The notes: a model not told the origin generated them from the sequence alone. Positions 34,841-47,030 are shown, counted from the first letter of the stretch. The stretch: 64,000 bases of DNA from Diphasiastrum complanatum (GCA_029204225.1 CM055096.1:71147349-71211348), one strand, 5' to 3'. Numbers and translations: made by a program.

Positions 34841-35850
34841 TGTAGGAAAAATAGTAATAATTCTTCCTCAGAGAACACAATGAAAGTTTGAATAAATCAA
34901 ACTAATATCAGTGTCTTCAATCGGGTCTGTTTATGGTCTATGTACTAATAGAACAGTATTTGCCTTGATTGAATATGCATGCGGAATTAAGAGACAACTT
35001 AAGACAATTTTAGACAAACAGAAACTATTGATCAAAAACGAATTTATAATTCTGAATCTGAATCATCAATATACATCTCTTGCTGTCTTATCTCGTTGTT
35101 GTGTCTCTGATTGAGTTGGAGAGAGTAGTTACAACGAGTAGTGCACATGTATTTATATTGCTACAGGACAGGTCTTTTGGCCTTTTAATTACAGGTCCTT
35201 TGGCCTTTTAATTTTGTAACAGTAGATCTAACCATTTACAATGGTTGATATTCGAATAAATGCTCTGTTTCCAGGCTCAAATAATTTCTGTTCGCGAATT
35301 ATTTGCAACAGTTTGTCTCTTCGTCTAAGTTCCGTGTTTCGCGAATTGTTTGCGACACTTGTCTCTTCGCGACATCTTCGTGTTTCACAAATTGTTTGCG
35401 ATAGATGACAGTTTTGAGCTTAAAGAAGAATCCAGAATATTTTGTAAATTGTTCGCGACAGGTGAGGGTTGAACAAAAAACAGAATATTTTGTGACAAGA
35501 TGTTGTTCGTGAATCTTTTGAGCTTCAACAAGAAACTATTTCACGAATCTTTCATGAATCTTTCGAGTATCAAGCAAGATAAATTTTGTGAATCTTTCGA
35601 GGTTGATCACAAATAGAAATGTTTCGAGTTCGAGTTCATTTCTCATCCTTTGTCAAGTAAACTGTGCACTTTGTTAGTAGAATCAAGATCTGTTTGATCA
35701 GGTGTTCTACACAGTTAACAACAAGAAAGAAGCTTGAAATCAAATGAATACAAGAACAATGTAAAAAGTGTTTGATGAGAATTTTTGTGCATTTTAAGAT
35801 CCACAATGATACCTTGGCACACATTACGTTCATTGTTATGTGAGTACTAT
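34841..35850 (-). repeat. Probable 5' LTR of the minus-strand copia
   Basis: The inner end is clear: the minus strand finishes TTTTTCCTACA at 34841 beside the PBS. The outer end is not certain and 35850 is an estimate. It contains a duplicated GGTCCTTTGGCCTTTTAATT-like segment near 35168-35212 and a series of TTCGCGAA-centred repeats. Confidence 0.5.
35286..35460. repeat. ~48-bp periodic repeat with TTCGCGAA cores
   Basis: TTCGCGAATTATTTGC (35291) and TTCGCGAATTGTTTGCGAC (35339) are followed by weaker copies TTCACAAATTGTTTGCG (about 35384) and TTTGTAAATTGTTCGCGAC (about 35437). The spacing is about 45-53 bp. Confidence 0.75.
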
Positions 35851-36149
35851 AGAGCTTTTTTTATATTTTTTAGTGTCTACAAAGCATATGAGCTTATGTC
35901 TACAATATTCTATATTTAAGATTTGTAAACCATTCCAATTATATGAATGCGAGTGATAAGAATAACCCTAGAGCTGTGGATGGCCTTCTCTCCAGGTTTA
36001 GTTTGTTTTAGGCACATTGAAGTGATGGTTTGTATTTTCTTTAAGTTTCTACAAGAAAGTAGGGGTTTGCTTTGATGCTTTTGGTCTTTAGTATGTTAGT
36101 TTCATCGTTGTGGTATGTGGCTTCACATTAAGTACATTAGTGTCCGTCT
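35851..36149. other. Spacer between two copia elements
   Basis: About 300 bp with no motif, lying between the minus-strand copia LTR and the plus-strand copia gag. No 5' LTR of the latter was recognised. Confidence 0.4.
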
Positions 36150-39100
36150 GGAGAAAGAGTTATGGAAGATTGTGGCAGGTATTGAAGTCCGGCCAAATAC
36201 CACTCTAGGTGATATGAGGGCCTTTGATAAAAGGCGCAGAGAGCATTGTCCTTGATCAATCTTTCAATGAAAGACCACGTGATCACTCATATAAGTGATG
36301 CCATGACAGCTAGGGGAGCTTGGGAAGCTCTTAGAATGCAATTTCAAACTTGCAATCTAGCTCGGGCCATGTTTTTGAAGTCGAGATTGAACGCAGTAAG
36401 GATGGAGGAAAGTGAATCAGTGGGATCTTTCTTCACCAGGATAAAGGAGTTGAGAGATCAACTTATGGCAATTGGAGAACCAATTAGGGACGTTAAATTG
36501 GTACATACCACAATGAGCGGTGTCTCGGAAGGGCTACATATGTTTGTGAGCGGCATTGTTTCGAGGGAGAGATTGCCTACTTTTGAAGACTTTTATGGAA
36601 TCATGTTGCAGGAAGAACAGCATTGCGAAGTGGTGAAGTCAAGGCAAACCCCACAGGAGGATCAAGCCTTACTTGCTAAAGGCAAGCAGAAAGGATGGAA
36701 AAGGATTCCCAAGAAATCCAAGGATGATGATGACGAGGGAGAGTCATCATCAAAAGAGAAAAAAAAGAAGAAAGGCAAATGTTACTATTGCCACAAACCA
36801 GGTCATTGGGCACGCAAGTGTTACAAGAAGAAAGCAGACATAAAGGCGGGAAAAGTGACTCAACAAGGCAACATTGCCAAAGAAGATGGAGAAGATGACG
36901 AGACAAATGTCTTTTCATCGGCATTGGCATCCCAAGTTGATGATGGTGCCAAATGGTTCATAGATTCAGGCGCCACAAGGCATATGACCAGGAAACGTGA
37001 TTGGTTTGAGAAATTCTCACCAATCCATGATGGGGATAAGGTCACTCAAGCCAATGGGGAGGAATGCCAAATACAGGGTGTGGGAAATGTACTTGTGCAG
37101 TTTCCTGATGGTAAAATCAAGAACATTCCTAATGTGTTTTATGTTCCTAGACTCAAAAAGAGTTTGCTTTCTGTTGGTGTAATGGCAAATCAACATCTTA
37201 AGGTTGAATTTGTCAAGGATGAATGCCTTATGAGGGATATGAACCACAACCATAAAGTGGTGGCGAAAGATTATAGAGATAATAACTGTGGCCTTTATAA
37301 ATTGGATGCTGCAAAACCAGGAGAATATGGTTTGGCTATCTCAACAACATCTCAATATGAGTTGTGGCACATAAGACTTGGTCATTTGAACTATGAGAGA
37401 TTGAGATTGATGGCGAAGTTGAAGATGGTAATAGGGTTACCGGCATTGCAGGATGATCATCATGCAATATGTGAAGAATGCGTCATGGGAAAGCATCACA
37501 GGGAGACATTCAAGAAAGGTGGAGCTACAAGAGCTAAGAAACCGCTGGAACTCATTCACAGCGACCTGTGCGGCCCAATGAAGACCATGTCATTGGGGAA
37601 AACATATTATTTTATGACTTTCATAGATGATTACTCTAGGAGGACATGGATTTATTTCTTGAAGAATAAATCTGACGCTTTTGCTCGTTTCAAGGAGTTC
37701 AAGACTTTGGTAGAGAACCAACTGGATGCATGCATTAAAGTGCTAAGATCTGATAGAGGGGGCGAATACAAATCTGATGATTTTGAGGACTTTTGCAAGG
37801 AACACGACATCAAAAGACAATTCACACAGTCACACATGCCGCATAGTAATGGTGTAGCTGAAAGGAAAAACAGGACTATTATGGAGAGTGCATGCTCCAT
37901 GATGAACCAAATGGGCTTGATCGATTCACTTTGGTCGGAAGCGTGCAGTGCGGCAACATTCTTGCAAAATAGGAGCCCTATAGTTGCGGTTCCAAATGTG
38001 ACTCCTGAAGAAGCATTTTTTAGGAATAAAACAAAAAATCGACAAGTTTCGTGTCATTGGATGTAAGGCCTATGTACATGTGCCAAAGGAGGAGCGAAAG
38101 AAACTTGATGCCAAAGCAATCAAGTGTATCTTCGTCAGTTATGATGAGAGGACGAAGGCATACAAGTGTTTTGATCCTGTAATGAACAAGATTCACATTA
38201 GCAAAGATGTGATCTTTGATGAGACACATAGGTATGAAGATGAAGACCATGCAAGTGGTGAAAACATCAAAAGACTTCCCACAATTTTAGAAGAAGAAAA
38301 TGAAGAAGACGCTCCACAAGATGATGCACGTGAAAATGAGAGTCAAGAGGGTGAGTATGAAAGGACACCACCTATTCAAGAGTCTGCGGGGAGGTACTTG
38401 CCAATAGGAGCAATAAAGGGGAAACCAGTTGGAAGTAAGAGACATTACTTAGACACTCCTTGGGATACATAATCTCCACGTAGTGTATCATCTGAATCTA
38501 AGATACCAAAATGGTATGAGAAGATCATGAAGGACGCAAAGCTAAATCAACCAGGATCTAGCACACAAGGAGAAGTGAGAAGATCAACACGGGGAAGGAA
38601 GTCTCCCGATTGTTATCATGTGAACTATGCCCTAATGAGTGACATTTTGAAGTTTCAAGAGCCATCAACCTTTGATGAGACAAAAGATCACAAAGAGTGG
38701 CAAAGGGCAATGGAAGAGGAGATGGAATCCATCCACAGGCATGATACATGGGAGCTAGTTGATCTACCACTTGGAAAGAAACCCATTGACAATAAATGGG
38801 TGTTTAGAACAAAGTTTCATGCGGATGGCACAATAGCAAAGCATAAGGCACGCCTAGTAGTGAAGGGTTATGAGCAAAGCAAAGGAATTGACTATGAAGA
38901 GACATTTGCTCCAGTGGTTAAGTGGACTACGCTACGACTTATCATTGCCCTAGCATCTCATTTTGGGTGGAAGATCCATCAATTGGATGTGAAGTCCGCA
39001 TTTTTGAATGGTGACTTAGAGGAAGAAGTTTACATGGTCCAACCGTAGGGCTTCATCGCAAAAGGGCAAGAACAGAAGGTATGTAAACTACACAAAGCAC

Positions 39101-40191
39101 TTTATGGCCTTAAGCAAGCGCCACGCACATGGTATGGACGCATTGACAATTACTTTCTTTCTCATGGGTTTGTAAGAACAAATTCAGATCCAAATCTTTA
39201 TGTTCTTATAAACAATGACAACATTGCCTTGATTGTACTTTATGTTGATGATATCATTATCACGGGCAATGATGAGAACCTCACTCGTTCTATCAAAGCC
39301 AACTTATGCAAGCAGTTTGAGATGACAAATTTAGATCTTATGCACTACTGCTTGGGTGTTGAAGTATGGCAAACTAGCAGTGATATCAAATTATGTCAAA
39401 CCAAGTATGTGGGCGAGGTATTGGAGAGATTTCACATGACATAGTGCAAACCTTCCATCACCCCTTGCGAAGCTGGTAAGAAGTTATCTCGTATTGATGA
39501 TAGCGCATATGTTGACGCTACTCTATTTCGTCAGCTAGTTGGGAGTTTGATATATCTTATGACTACACGTCCTGATATCTGCTATGCTGTAAGTTTGATT
39601 AGTCAATTCATGTCATCACCCACTATGGACCATTGGAAAGCTACGAAAAGGATTTTGAGGTATGTGAAGGGTAAACCTAACCTTGGCCTAATTTACAAAA
39701 GACAAAGTGTTTTACCTAAGTTGCAGGGTTATGTTGACACTGATTGGGCAGGAAGTATAGATGATAGAAAGTCAACAATAGATTATGCCTTCAATTTTGG
39801 TAGCGGTTGTTTTTCATGGTCTAGCAAGAAGCAAGATACTATTTCTCTTTCTTCTACAGAAGCTGAATATAAAGCGTTAAGTTCTACTACTCAAGAAGCT
39901 GTTTGGCTACGTAAGTTGTTATGTGAGATTGGCATGAAGCAGGTAAATCCTAGTGTTATTTTCTGTGACAGTCAAAGTGGAATACAATTGGCTAAGAATC
40001 CTGTCTTTCACGCAAGGACAAAACATATTGAGATAAAATATCACTTTGTGCGTGAGAAGCTACAATATGAAGATATAAGTATTGTACATTGTTCTATGTT
40101 ATTACAAGTTGCTGATATATTTACAAAAGCTTTAAGTAAAGAAAAGTTTGAGACTTTTAGAGCCAAACTTGGCTTAGATCTGGTTATGTAA
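36150..40191 (+). pseudogene. Nearly complete copia gag-pol
   Basis: Gag starts with EKELWKIVAGIEVRPNTTLG near 36150, has a stop near 36234, and resumes in the 606-codon frame from 36246 (SLINLSMKDHVITHISDAMT, RGAWEALR). The knuckle is CYYCHKPGHWARKC (36780) and the protease is WFIDSGATRHM (36955). The integrase has LWHIRLGHLNYERL, CEECVMGKHH, HSDLCGPM, LRSDRGGEY and NGVAERKNRT, so the DDE residues are kept. A frameshift lies at about 38040-38080. RT has NKWVFRTKFHADG, HQLDVKSAFLNGDLEEEVYM (38985), a TAG stop at 39046 and LYVDDIIITGND (39238); another stop is near 39442. RNase H runs through STEAEYKAL and HARTKHIEIKYHF and ends at 40191. Four or five small lesions in about 4 kb make it the least decayed pol here. 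Both LTRs were sought without a confident match. Confidence 0.92.
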
Positions 40192-40485
40192 AAGGCCTTT
40201 ACTTGTAATACTATCATGGAGGTATGTTCCATGAATAGAGTAAACTCTAAAATAAAGAGAGAGATCGACTTATACAGTGCTTTATTATTTCAACGGCACC
40301 ACGTGTGCTTAGTTCTAGAATTATCGGGCTGTCTTTCTTTTACGAGCCCTTTGAGTGCTTTTTAAGCAACTTATCTTGGTACTTACTTATCAATTGAATA
40401 TACAGTTTGAGGTGAGCTATTCTGTTGTCTTGTCTTGTTGCACTTGATGTTGTGCTGTGGTGATGTTGTGCTTGGATCTAACAAT
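40192..40485. other. Spacer; possible 3' LTR start at 40222
   Basis: CATGGAGGTA followed by TGTTCCATGAATAG at about 40213-40235 looks like a polypurine tract and LTR start for the preceding element, but no second LTR copy was found to confirm it. Confidence 0.3.
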
Positions 40486-42170
40486 CTTGATGTTGATGAC
40501 ATGGATGATGGTACTTTGGATGATGTTGATGAAGGGCCTTCATCAAGTCAAAAGCCAAGAGGACATCAAGGCAAAGGCAAACACCTTCAAGGCTCACTTA
40601 TGATGAGAAAGATAAGCAAGTTTTTGGTGGAACAAACTATGCTTTCCTAACCTCTTTTGATGAACCTTCATGTGTAGATGAGACAAGGCAAAATAAGGAG
40701 TGGATCCAAGCAATGGATCTTGAGTATCAGGCTCTTATGAAGAACAATACATGGAGATTGGTGGAACTTCCAAAGGATAAGAAATCTATTGGATGCAAGT
40801 GGATCTTCAAGGTGAAGACAAACCAAGATGGATCAATCAACAAACACAAAGCAAGGTTGGTGGCCAAGGGATATGCACGAGAACATGGTCTTGACTATGA
40901 TGAGACCTTTGCACCCATGGCAAAGATGGTAAGCATTCGGGTCATCATCTCTCTTGCTATTCTAATGCATTCTTGAATGGTGATCTTGAGGAGGAAGTAT
41001 ACATGGAGCAACCCGAGGGCTACATCTCACATGGAAAGCCAAATCATGTTTGTTATGTGCACAAGAGTTTGTATAGTCTTAAGCAAGCTCCAAGGAGTTG
41101 GTATGCTAAGCTTAACACATTTCTACTCTCTCAAAACTCTGTTATGAGTGAGTATGATCATTCACTATATTATAGATTTGTTGAAATTCATGTTACCATT
41201 TTGCTAATCTATGTGCATGACATCGTATTGAGTGGAGGCAACAATCAAGATATTGATGAAGTCAAGATTGCACTCAAGAAGGAGTTTGAGGTGCATGATC
41301 TTGGACATTTGCTAGCTTGGGAATAGAAGTGTTTAGATCTTCTCAATATACTTTCATTTTTCAAGAGAAGTATGCTAACTCTATTTTAAAGAGATTTCAT
41401 ATGGTATATGCTAAGCCTTGTGATACACCTATGGAGTCAAATGTAAAGCTCACTATAAAAGAGGTAATGAAAGATCCTTCGAGGACATTACTCCTTATAG
41501 GAAGCTAGTTGGTTCACTCATTTACCTAACCATCACAAGACCTGATCTAAGCTATTGTGTTGGTAGATTAAGCCAATTTATGCAAGATCCTAGTGTGGAG
41601 CATTGGAAGCTAGGGAAGAGAGTTTTGAGATACATCATGGGAACTCAAGATTTTGGCATATTGTATGAGGGATCATCACCTAACTTGTTTGGATTTTCAA
41701 ATTCAGATTTTGCAGGAGATCAAATGGATAGGAAGTCCATACGGGCACATGCTATTTTCATAGGTGATGGAGCTATCTCTTGGATGTCAAAGAAACAAGC
41801 TACAATTTCATTGTCGACTAGCGAGGCCGAATACAAAGCACTTACATCTTGTGTGCAAAGGAGATGTTATGGATCAAGAGAATTATGAGAGATCTTCACT
41901 TGCTGGATTTTTCAGAAAGTCCAATAATCTTATGTGACAACATTTCAGCCCAAATATTGGCAAGCAATCCTATCTTTCATGCAAGGAGCAAGCATATTGA
42001 GATGGCATATTATTTTGTGAGGGAACAAGTCATGGCAAAGGAGGTGGAGCTTCAACATGTTTCTTGAAAAGAATGTGTGGCTGATATCTTCACTAAAGCA
42101 CTTGGAAAAGACTTGTTTACAAAGCATAGAACATCACTTGGTGTATTTTCAAAGTTTATGCTAAAACTAG
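40486..42170 (+). pseudogene. Copia-B RT-RNase H (dead)
   Basis: Starts in the integrase-RT linker and reads through NKEWIQAMDLEYQALMKNNT, SIGCKWIFKVKTNQDG, KARLVAKGYAREHGLDYDET and FAPMAKMVSIRVI. A short deletion at about 40965 joins LAIL to NAFLNGDLEEEVYM, removing the LDV stretch with the first RT catalytic Asp. Motif C is LIYVHDIVLSGGN (41215), with His for the first Asp of YVDD. RNase H follows (SNSDFAGDQMDRKS, STSEAEYKAL, HARSKHIEMAYYF). Frames change near 41310, 41500, 41860 and 42065. Gag, protease and the integrase core are missing. The 3' LTR follows directly. Confidence 0.89.
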
Positions 42171-42172
42171 TT

Positions 42173-42182
42173 GAAGAGGGAG
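42173..42182 (+). other. Polypurine tract of Copia-B
   Basis: GAAGAGGGAG lies immediately before the LTR start TGTGAGAAATTG. Confidence 0.72.
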
Positions 42183-42848
42183 TGTGAGAAATTGTCAACT
42201 AGTTTGATTTAATTTGATATTGGTTAATTGTCAATTTAGGCCACTATGCATTTCATAGCTAGAGATAAACTTTATGAAGTTATTTTTAGCCTAAGTTCAT
42301 TTGAATTACCACTTTTAGAAAGTGTGGGAAATGTAGAAGGTCTAGTTTGGGAGATTTAGATTTGAATATGTTGTTCATTGAATCTAGACTACATTGTGAG
42401 TAGGGTTTGAGATCTAGAAGTTTCCTATTGTTGATAAGATTGGAGAACCATATCCAAATCGGGTATAGGCTTGTTATAAATAGCCTACAAGCATGTGAGA
42501 AGACAAATTCTCTCTCTACTCTCATTCATGCTTATACATGAGATCTCTTTGGGGCTCCATACTCATTGGTGCACTATAATGTTGATATCTTGAATTTTTG
42601 TGTGTAGAATGCAATTGTTTGATGTTTGTTGGATTCACACGTGTGAAATACAGTAGCTTATTGGTTTTGTACGGACAACAATAGTACTATCATTCATATA
42701 TGATTTTGTCAAGATCTATTAGAGTGTATGGCTTCTATGCATTGTTAGAACTAGATTTCTACATTGTCAATGGTGCTAGATGTGCTATATTTTGTAATCA
42801 AAGATCTTAGAGTTTGATTGGATCTTAATGATCTAATTATTCTTCACA
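42183..42848 (+). repeat. Copia-B 3' LTR (reference copy)
   Basis: A 666-bp LTR, TGTGAGAAATTG...ATTCTTCACA. Its ends are set by the polypurine tract on one side and by the LTR/PBS junction of the 19.27-kb copy on the other. It holds a short CT tract (42509-42519) and TTCACACGTGTGAA at 42634-42647. Confidence 0.88.
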
Positions 42849-44199
42849 ATATACCACAAAGAGCTAGTCAACATACAACTTGAACTAATTTAATATTGAA
42901 TCTGACACATTACATATTGCGCTCATTATCCTATGAAAACAAATACCAATGTTTACAAAATGATGTCGTATCCTAAGAAACCAAAAAAAGAAAACAAGAT
43001 CACAACCTGAAGCCCCCGCATGGTCAATGAGCTAATATTTCCTATCTTAGTCACACTAGGATGGGTTCCAGATCAAGATTCTAAGCTAACTTTATAATAC
43101 AAGAGCTCAGTCACAACAAAGCCCCCGCAAATGTCACTAATTGAACTTTTCCAATTAAGATAAGCTTAAATATTGACCACTGGGCAAAGTTAATCAAAGA
43201 AAAATCAAGAACTTCATATATCTCCAAGGAAGATCAGTACTTCACCCTCTAATTGTTGAGATCTGATAAAAAACCGGGTGGGCAAGTGATTTTACTTAGT
43301 ATGACCCAGTGGAAAGCTCATCAACTAGCTTTAGAGGCAACAAACCTCAAAAAAAACATTTTATGAGTTGTTAGTAGAGTAGTCATAGTGTCAGAAGCAT
43401 GTAGGAGAGTCGGCGAATGTTTCTATAAAGGTCTGAAAATGCTCACTCTCAAGATCTCTATAAAAAGCTTAGGACAAGGGCTATCTTTTGGGAATACTAG
43501 TGAATGTTTTTAGACACTCCTCACACGTGTGAGAGTGCATGTTTGAAAAAAACTAGTCTTATTTGAAGAAAAGTGAACAAGATCTTAAAAGATTTTTTTT
43601 TTTTTTTGAATCGCTAAGTAGAAGACACTGCCTACTTAATTAGGATTATTTCCAATCAATTAGACAGCTTAGAAATTTGAAAAATAGACAAATTGCAATT
43701 TCTAACTTCAATCAATACTTGCAAGAAGACCTAATAGGAAAAAATAGCCAGGCGAGTGTTTTTGAAAAAAGGCTCGCTTACTCAAAAAAATTGCAAAGAA
43801 CAACAAGCCATGTTCTAGAAAAAGGATCGCTCTCACATGTTGGGATGAGTGTTTTGTTGAAACACATGATGACTAAAAAATAGAATGATTCAGTTATTAA
43901 ACAAAAGATTTCTTCAAAAAAAACTAAAGTATTGTCAACAAGCGTGAGTTTTCCTTTATTGGCGAGTACTTCTGAAAAAGCTCACTATAGAGAGACAAAT
44001 GCTTGTTTGCTGAAGAAAAAGATTCACCAACTAGGGAAAAGGATCGCACTAAAAACTCAGGAAAACCATTGGATTTTGACCAAGTAAAGGCTATGAATAA
44101 AATTCACACAAGGAATATACATCGATTAATGATAGAAAATAGTGGCAAAAATAATAAAAAATTATGAAAAGTGACAAGTATTTGCCTATTCAACTACTT
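42849..44199. other. Unassigned AT-rich region, probably gypsy leader
   Basis: This lies on the inner side of a minus-strand gypsy PBS at 44200-44217 and should be that element's leader. No gag motif was found. Repeated phrases such as GGATCGC and GAAAAA...CTC occur. The open frame 43677-43883 has no known domain. It includes CTCACACGTGTGAG at 43520-43533. Confidence 0.4.
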
Positions 44200-44217
44200 C
44201 CCCAACAACAACGCCAA
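44200..44217 (-). other. Gypsy primer binding site
   Basis: The minus strand reads TTGGCGTTGTTGTTGGGG, close to the plant gypsy consensus TTGGCGCCGTTGCCGGGG. Confidence 0.7.
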
Positions 44218-44812
44218 ATTTTTTTACCGCCTATCAAGTAGATCTACTATTGCTAATAGCGTTATGGAAAAGTAAAAAGGAAGGGCTAAGTCCGTTGTAG
44301 TATAGGGAGGTCAGGAATTGATCCAACAGGGAGGAAGGTGAGATAAAAGTTAGAAACTAGTCACTTTGATAAGAGAAGTGATAGTTGTCATTGATTGATT
44401 CTTTCAAAGCCTAAGCTACGTCTTATTGGAGGACTAAAACTATAGTAGATCCTAGAAAATGCACGGAGTGGGTAGATCTATGTCTTATCCTACTTTTTGG
44501 TTGTTTGTGGGCATGGTACCCTTCATAGCTCTTGGCCTCTTTTGGGTTCCAAGGCTTAGCATAAAGGGAAATATACCTACTTTGGCTTAAAGCCCCTATT
44601 TTAGATCTAACACCTATGATGCATGCTACAATAAGAAGAAGAGAGAAGATAAGGGGACTAGTTACAAGAGCATGAAAGTTGATCTTCCTATATAATGCAT
44701 AGATCTATAGCTTGGTTCGTTTTGACCTGCATAGCATCCTACGACAGATTTAACTAACAAGGAGAGATACTGCGCAATATTGGCGATCTCGGCATCATAG
44801 ATGTATAGTAGA
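44218..44812 (-). repeat. Gypsy 5' LTR
   Basis: Adjacent to the PBS, and matched by the inverted fragment at 9350-9835. The outer end is approximate. Confidence 0.62.
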
Positions 44813-44954
44813 ACGAAAAAGCATTTTTTCAACATTTTGTATCGACCTTATTCCCTCTGATCTTGTCATTTGTCTCCAAGAGCCTAAACTTAGTGGTTTT
44901 CTCCTTGATGTCCTTGTTAAATCTTTTGCAATAAACTTCAACTATTTTTGTTCA

Positions 44955-46550
44955 CTGGCTGATGGGGACTAGAGTGCTTGGTATTCCTATAGGTTTCTCG
45001 GATTTTGTGGCTTCCTCTTTGCGGGACACTTTGGACGCACATCTTCGTCATGCTGATCTGCTACCAAAGCTTGACAATGCTCAAGTTGCTCTAGGGATTC
45101 TCACTCAATGCTTCGCTCAACGGCCAAGTTATATTCTACGGTGTGTTCCTCCCTCTCCCGATGTTTTGGCTTTGCTACAGGATTTCGATAATACTTTATC
45201 GGATATTCTGGATCGCTTGATGGGTTCAAAATCCTTTCGTACTCCCAATGGTCAATTCGTTAAGCGACAAGTCTCTCTTCCCGCTTCGTCTGGAGGTGTT
45301 GGTCTTTCTTGCACAGCTTCTATTGCTCCAGCTGCTTTTATGGGAAGTTGGGCCCTTGTTGCCTCTGCACTTATCCTCTCGGTTTCAGCAGGACAACAAG
45401 CCCATTCTTCTCGATTCAGTAGCTCATGTGGAAACAGGCATTCTTCCTTTCCAACAACATCTTCGTGCGGCCAAGGATCTCATTCCTCCACATGTGCGAG
45501 CTTCTTTGCCTCCCTTTGAATCTTTGCTTAGCCATCAGCGTGCTCATTTTCAGAAGTATCTTTTGGAGTGCTTCCACTCTCATGCTTTCACTCAGATTCT
45601 CATTGATTCACCTTCCGATGATACTCGGGCTCGCCTTTTGTCTTGTGCAGGCCCGGGTGCTGGTGCTTGGCTTGTTGTGCGTCCTGTTGTTCCACACTTG
45701 CGCCTTTCTTCAGAGTTGTTTCTCACCGCTCTTCGGGTTAGGTTGGGTCTCCCTCATCCAGTGCTGGCAGGTTTGACAAAATGTTCCTGTGGTCACCCTG
45801 TTGATCCTATTGGCACTCATCTCATGCGTTGCCCTTCTGGCAGAGAGCGTACTGCGACTCATGATTCCATTCGTGATGTATTGGCATCTATTGCTCATGA
45901 GTGCGGCTTTCATGTTGTTCGGGAGCAGACCCACATCTTGCCTGTGTCTGATTCACAGTCGCCTCGGCGTCGAGTTGATCTTGTTCTTTCGCGCGAGGGG
46001 ATTCGCACGCTTGGGGATGTTGTTGTTGCTGATCCTTCGCGGCCTGACCTCCTTCGTCGTGCTTCAACTACTCAGGGTGCCGCTGCTTCTCATGCAGCTC
46101 TAGATAAAGAGCGAGATTATTCACATCGCACTCCTGGAGAAGGCTTTATCCCTTTTGCTTTGGAAACATTTGGGTGCCTGCATAAGAAATTCGATGATTT
46201 TCTATCTTCCTGTGCAGGTTTTGCAGCGAAACTCCAAGGTCGTGGTGCCTCACCTTTATCTATCATTACGGCTTATTATCGTCAACGAGTTTCGATGACT
46301 TTACAATGCACTCAGGCACTTGCAATACTTTGACGTGCCGTAGTTGCAGGAACGGCTGCTTCACAGCTTCCTGCAATACCTAAACTTCCAACTGTCTTAA
46401 CTAGCGACTTACACCAAGCAGTAGGCTTTATGTAGATACTCTGCGAGATTGTTGCTTTGTTATACTTGTACAGTATCTCAATTCACCTTATGGCCTCTAC
46501 GCTTTTTACATGCATTCCTTTGTACTATGATGGGTTTTCTCATCTTTTAT
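44955..46550 (+). mobile_element. Non-LTR retrotransposon with restriction-like endonuclease
   Basis: 5'-truncated non-LTR element. The front part (44962-45385) reads VLGIPIGFSDFVASSLRDTL, ILTQCFAQRPSYILRCVPPS, FDNTLSDILDRLMG and LPASSGGVGLSC, which resembles the post-palm thumb region of non-LTR RTs. After a frameshift at about 45385 the 45386-46333 part reads PGAGAWLVVRPVVPHLRLSS, ALRVRLGLPHPVL, a C/H block KCSCGHPVDPIGTHLMRCPS, then RTATHDSIRDVLA, RRRVDLVLS and TLGDVVVADPS. The spacing of C-x-C...H...C followed by VDLVL and DVVV fits a CCHC plus PD-(D/E)XK endonuclease of R2/NeSL/Dualen-like elements rather than the APE type. The RT core is missing. TTTATTGATAAAAAC near 46550 may be the tail. 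Confidence 0.7.
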
Positions 46551-46940
46551 TGATAAAAACAAGAAGTTCACTTCTCAATGGTTGAGACTTGAGTTTGCGC
46601 CCAACCGATCACATTCAACAACTTTATCCATACACCCATTGCAAACATCCATGGAACAATTGCAAACATCCATGGAAGAATAGAAAGTTGGGGGTTAACT
46701 CAAACCTTGTTATAGAAGTTTTGAAGAAAGCACTTTGGAATTATCACAAGAGGAAGAAATGAAAAAGCAAAAGAAAAACCAAGCATAAGTAGACAGATTG
46801 TTCTTAGCTAAAAGGCCATCGAGTATACGTGGCAAGAAACGGTTGGCTCAGCCAGGGCAGGGGTTGTGCTTTGGTTTTCCTAGAGGAGGAGGTAGCCATC
46901 GCCGATAGAATATTCCAGAGGCATATTCCAAGCTGCGTTC

Positions 46941-46948
46941 TATAAATT
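46941..46948 (+). promoter_or_regulatory. Candidate TATA box of the ACBP gene
   Basis: TATAAATT lies 426 nt upstream of the start codon and about 50 bp upstream of a CT-rich tract, a common layout in plant promoters. Confidence 0.5.
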
Positions 46949-46995
46949 TCACGATACAAAGAAATGTCCGTTCCGCTTCGAGCTTTCTCGTCTTC

Positions 46996-46996
<1 letters not shown>

Positions 46997-47025
<29 letters not shown>
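46997..47025. repeat. (TC)n tract in the ACBP 5' leader
   Basis: A 29-bp TC run probably inside the transcribed leader. Several ATGs follow before the chosen start at 47367, so the leader has upstream ATGs or a leader intron. Confidence 0.93.

Positions 47026-47030
<5 letters not shown>

Noticed and set aside
35851-36149. 5' LTR of the 36-40-kb copia
   Set aside because: No sequence here matches the candidate 3' LTR start at about 40222, and no PBS was found.
36676-36930. Minus-strand frames under the copia gag-pol at 36.6-38.3 kb
   Set aside because: Antisense shadows of a long conserved sense frame.
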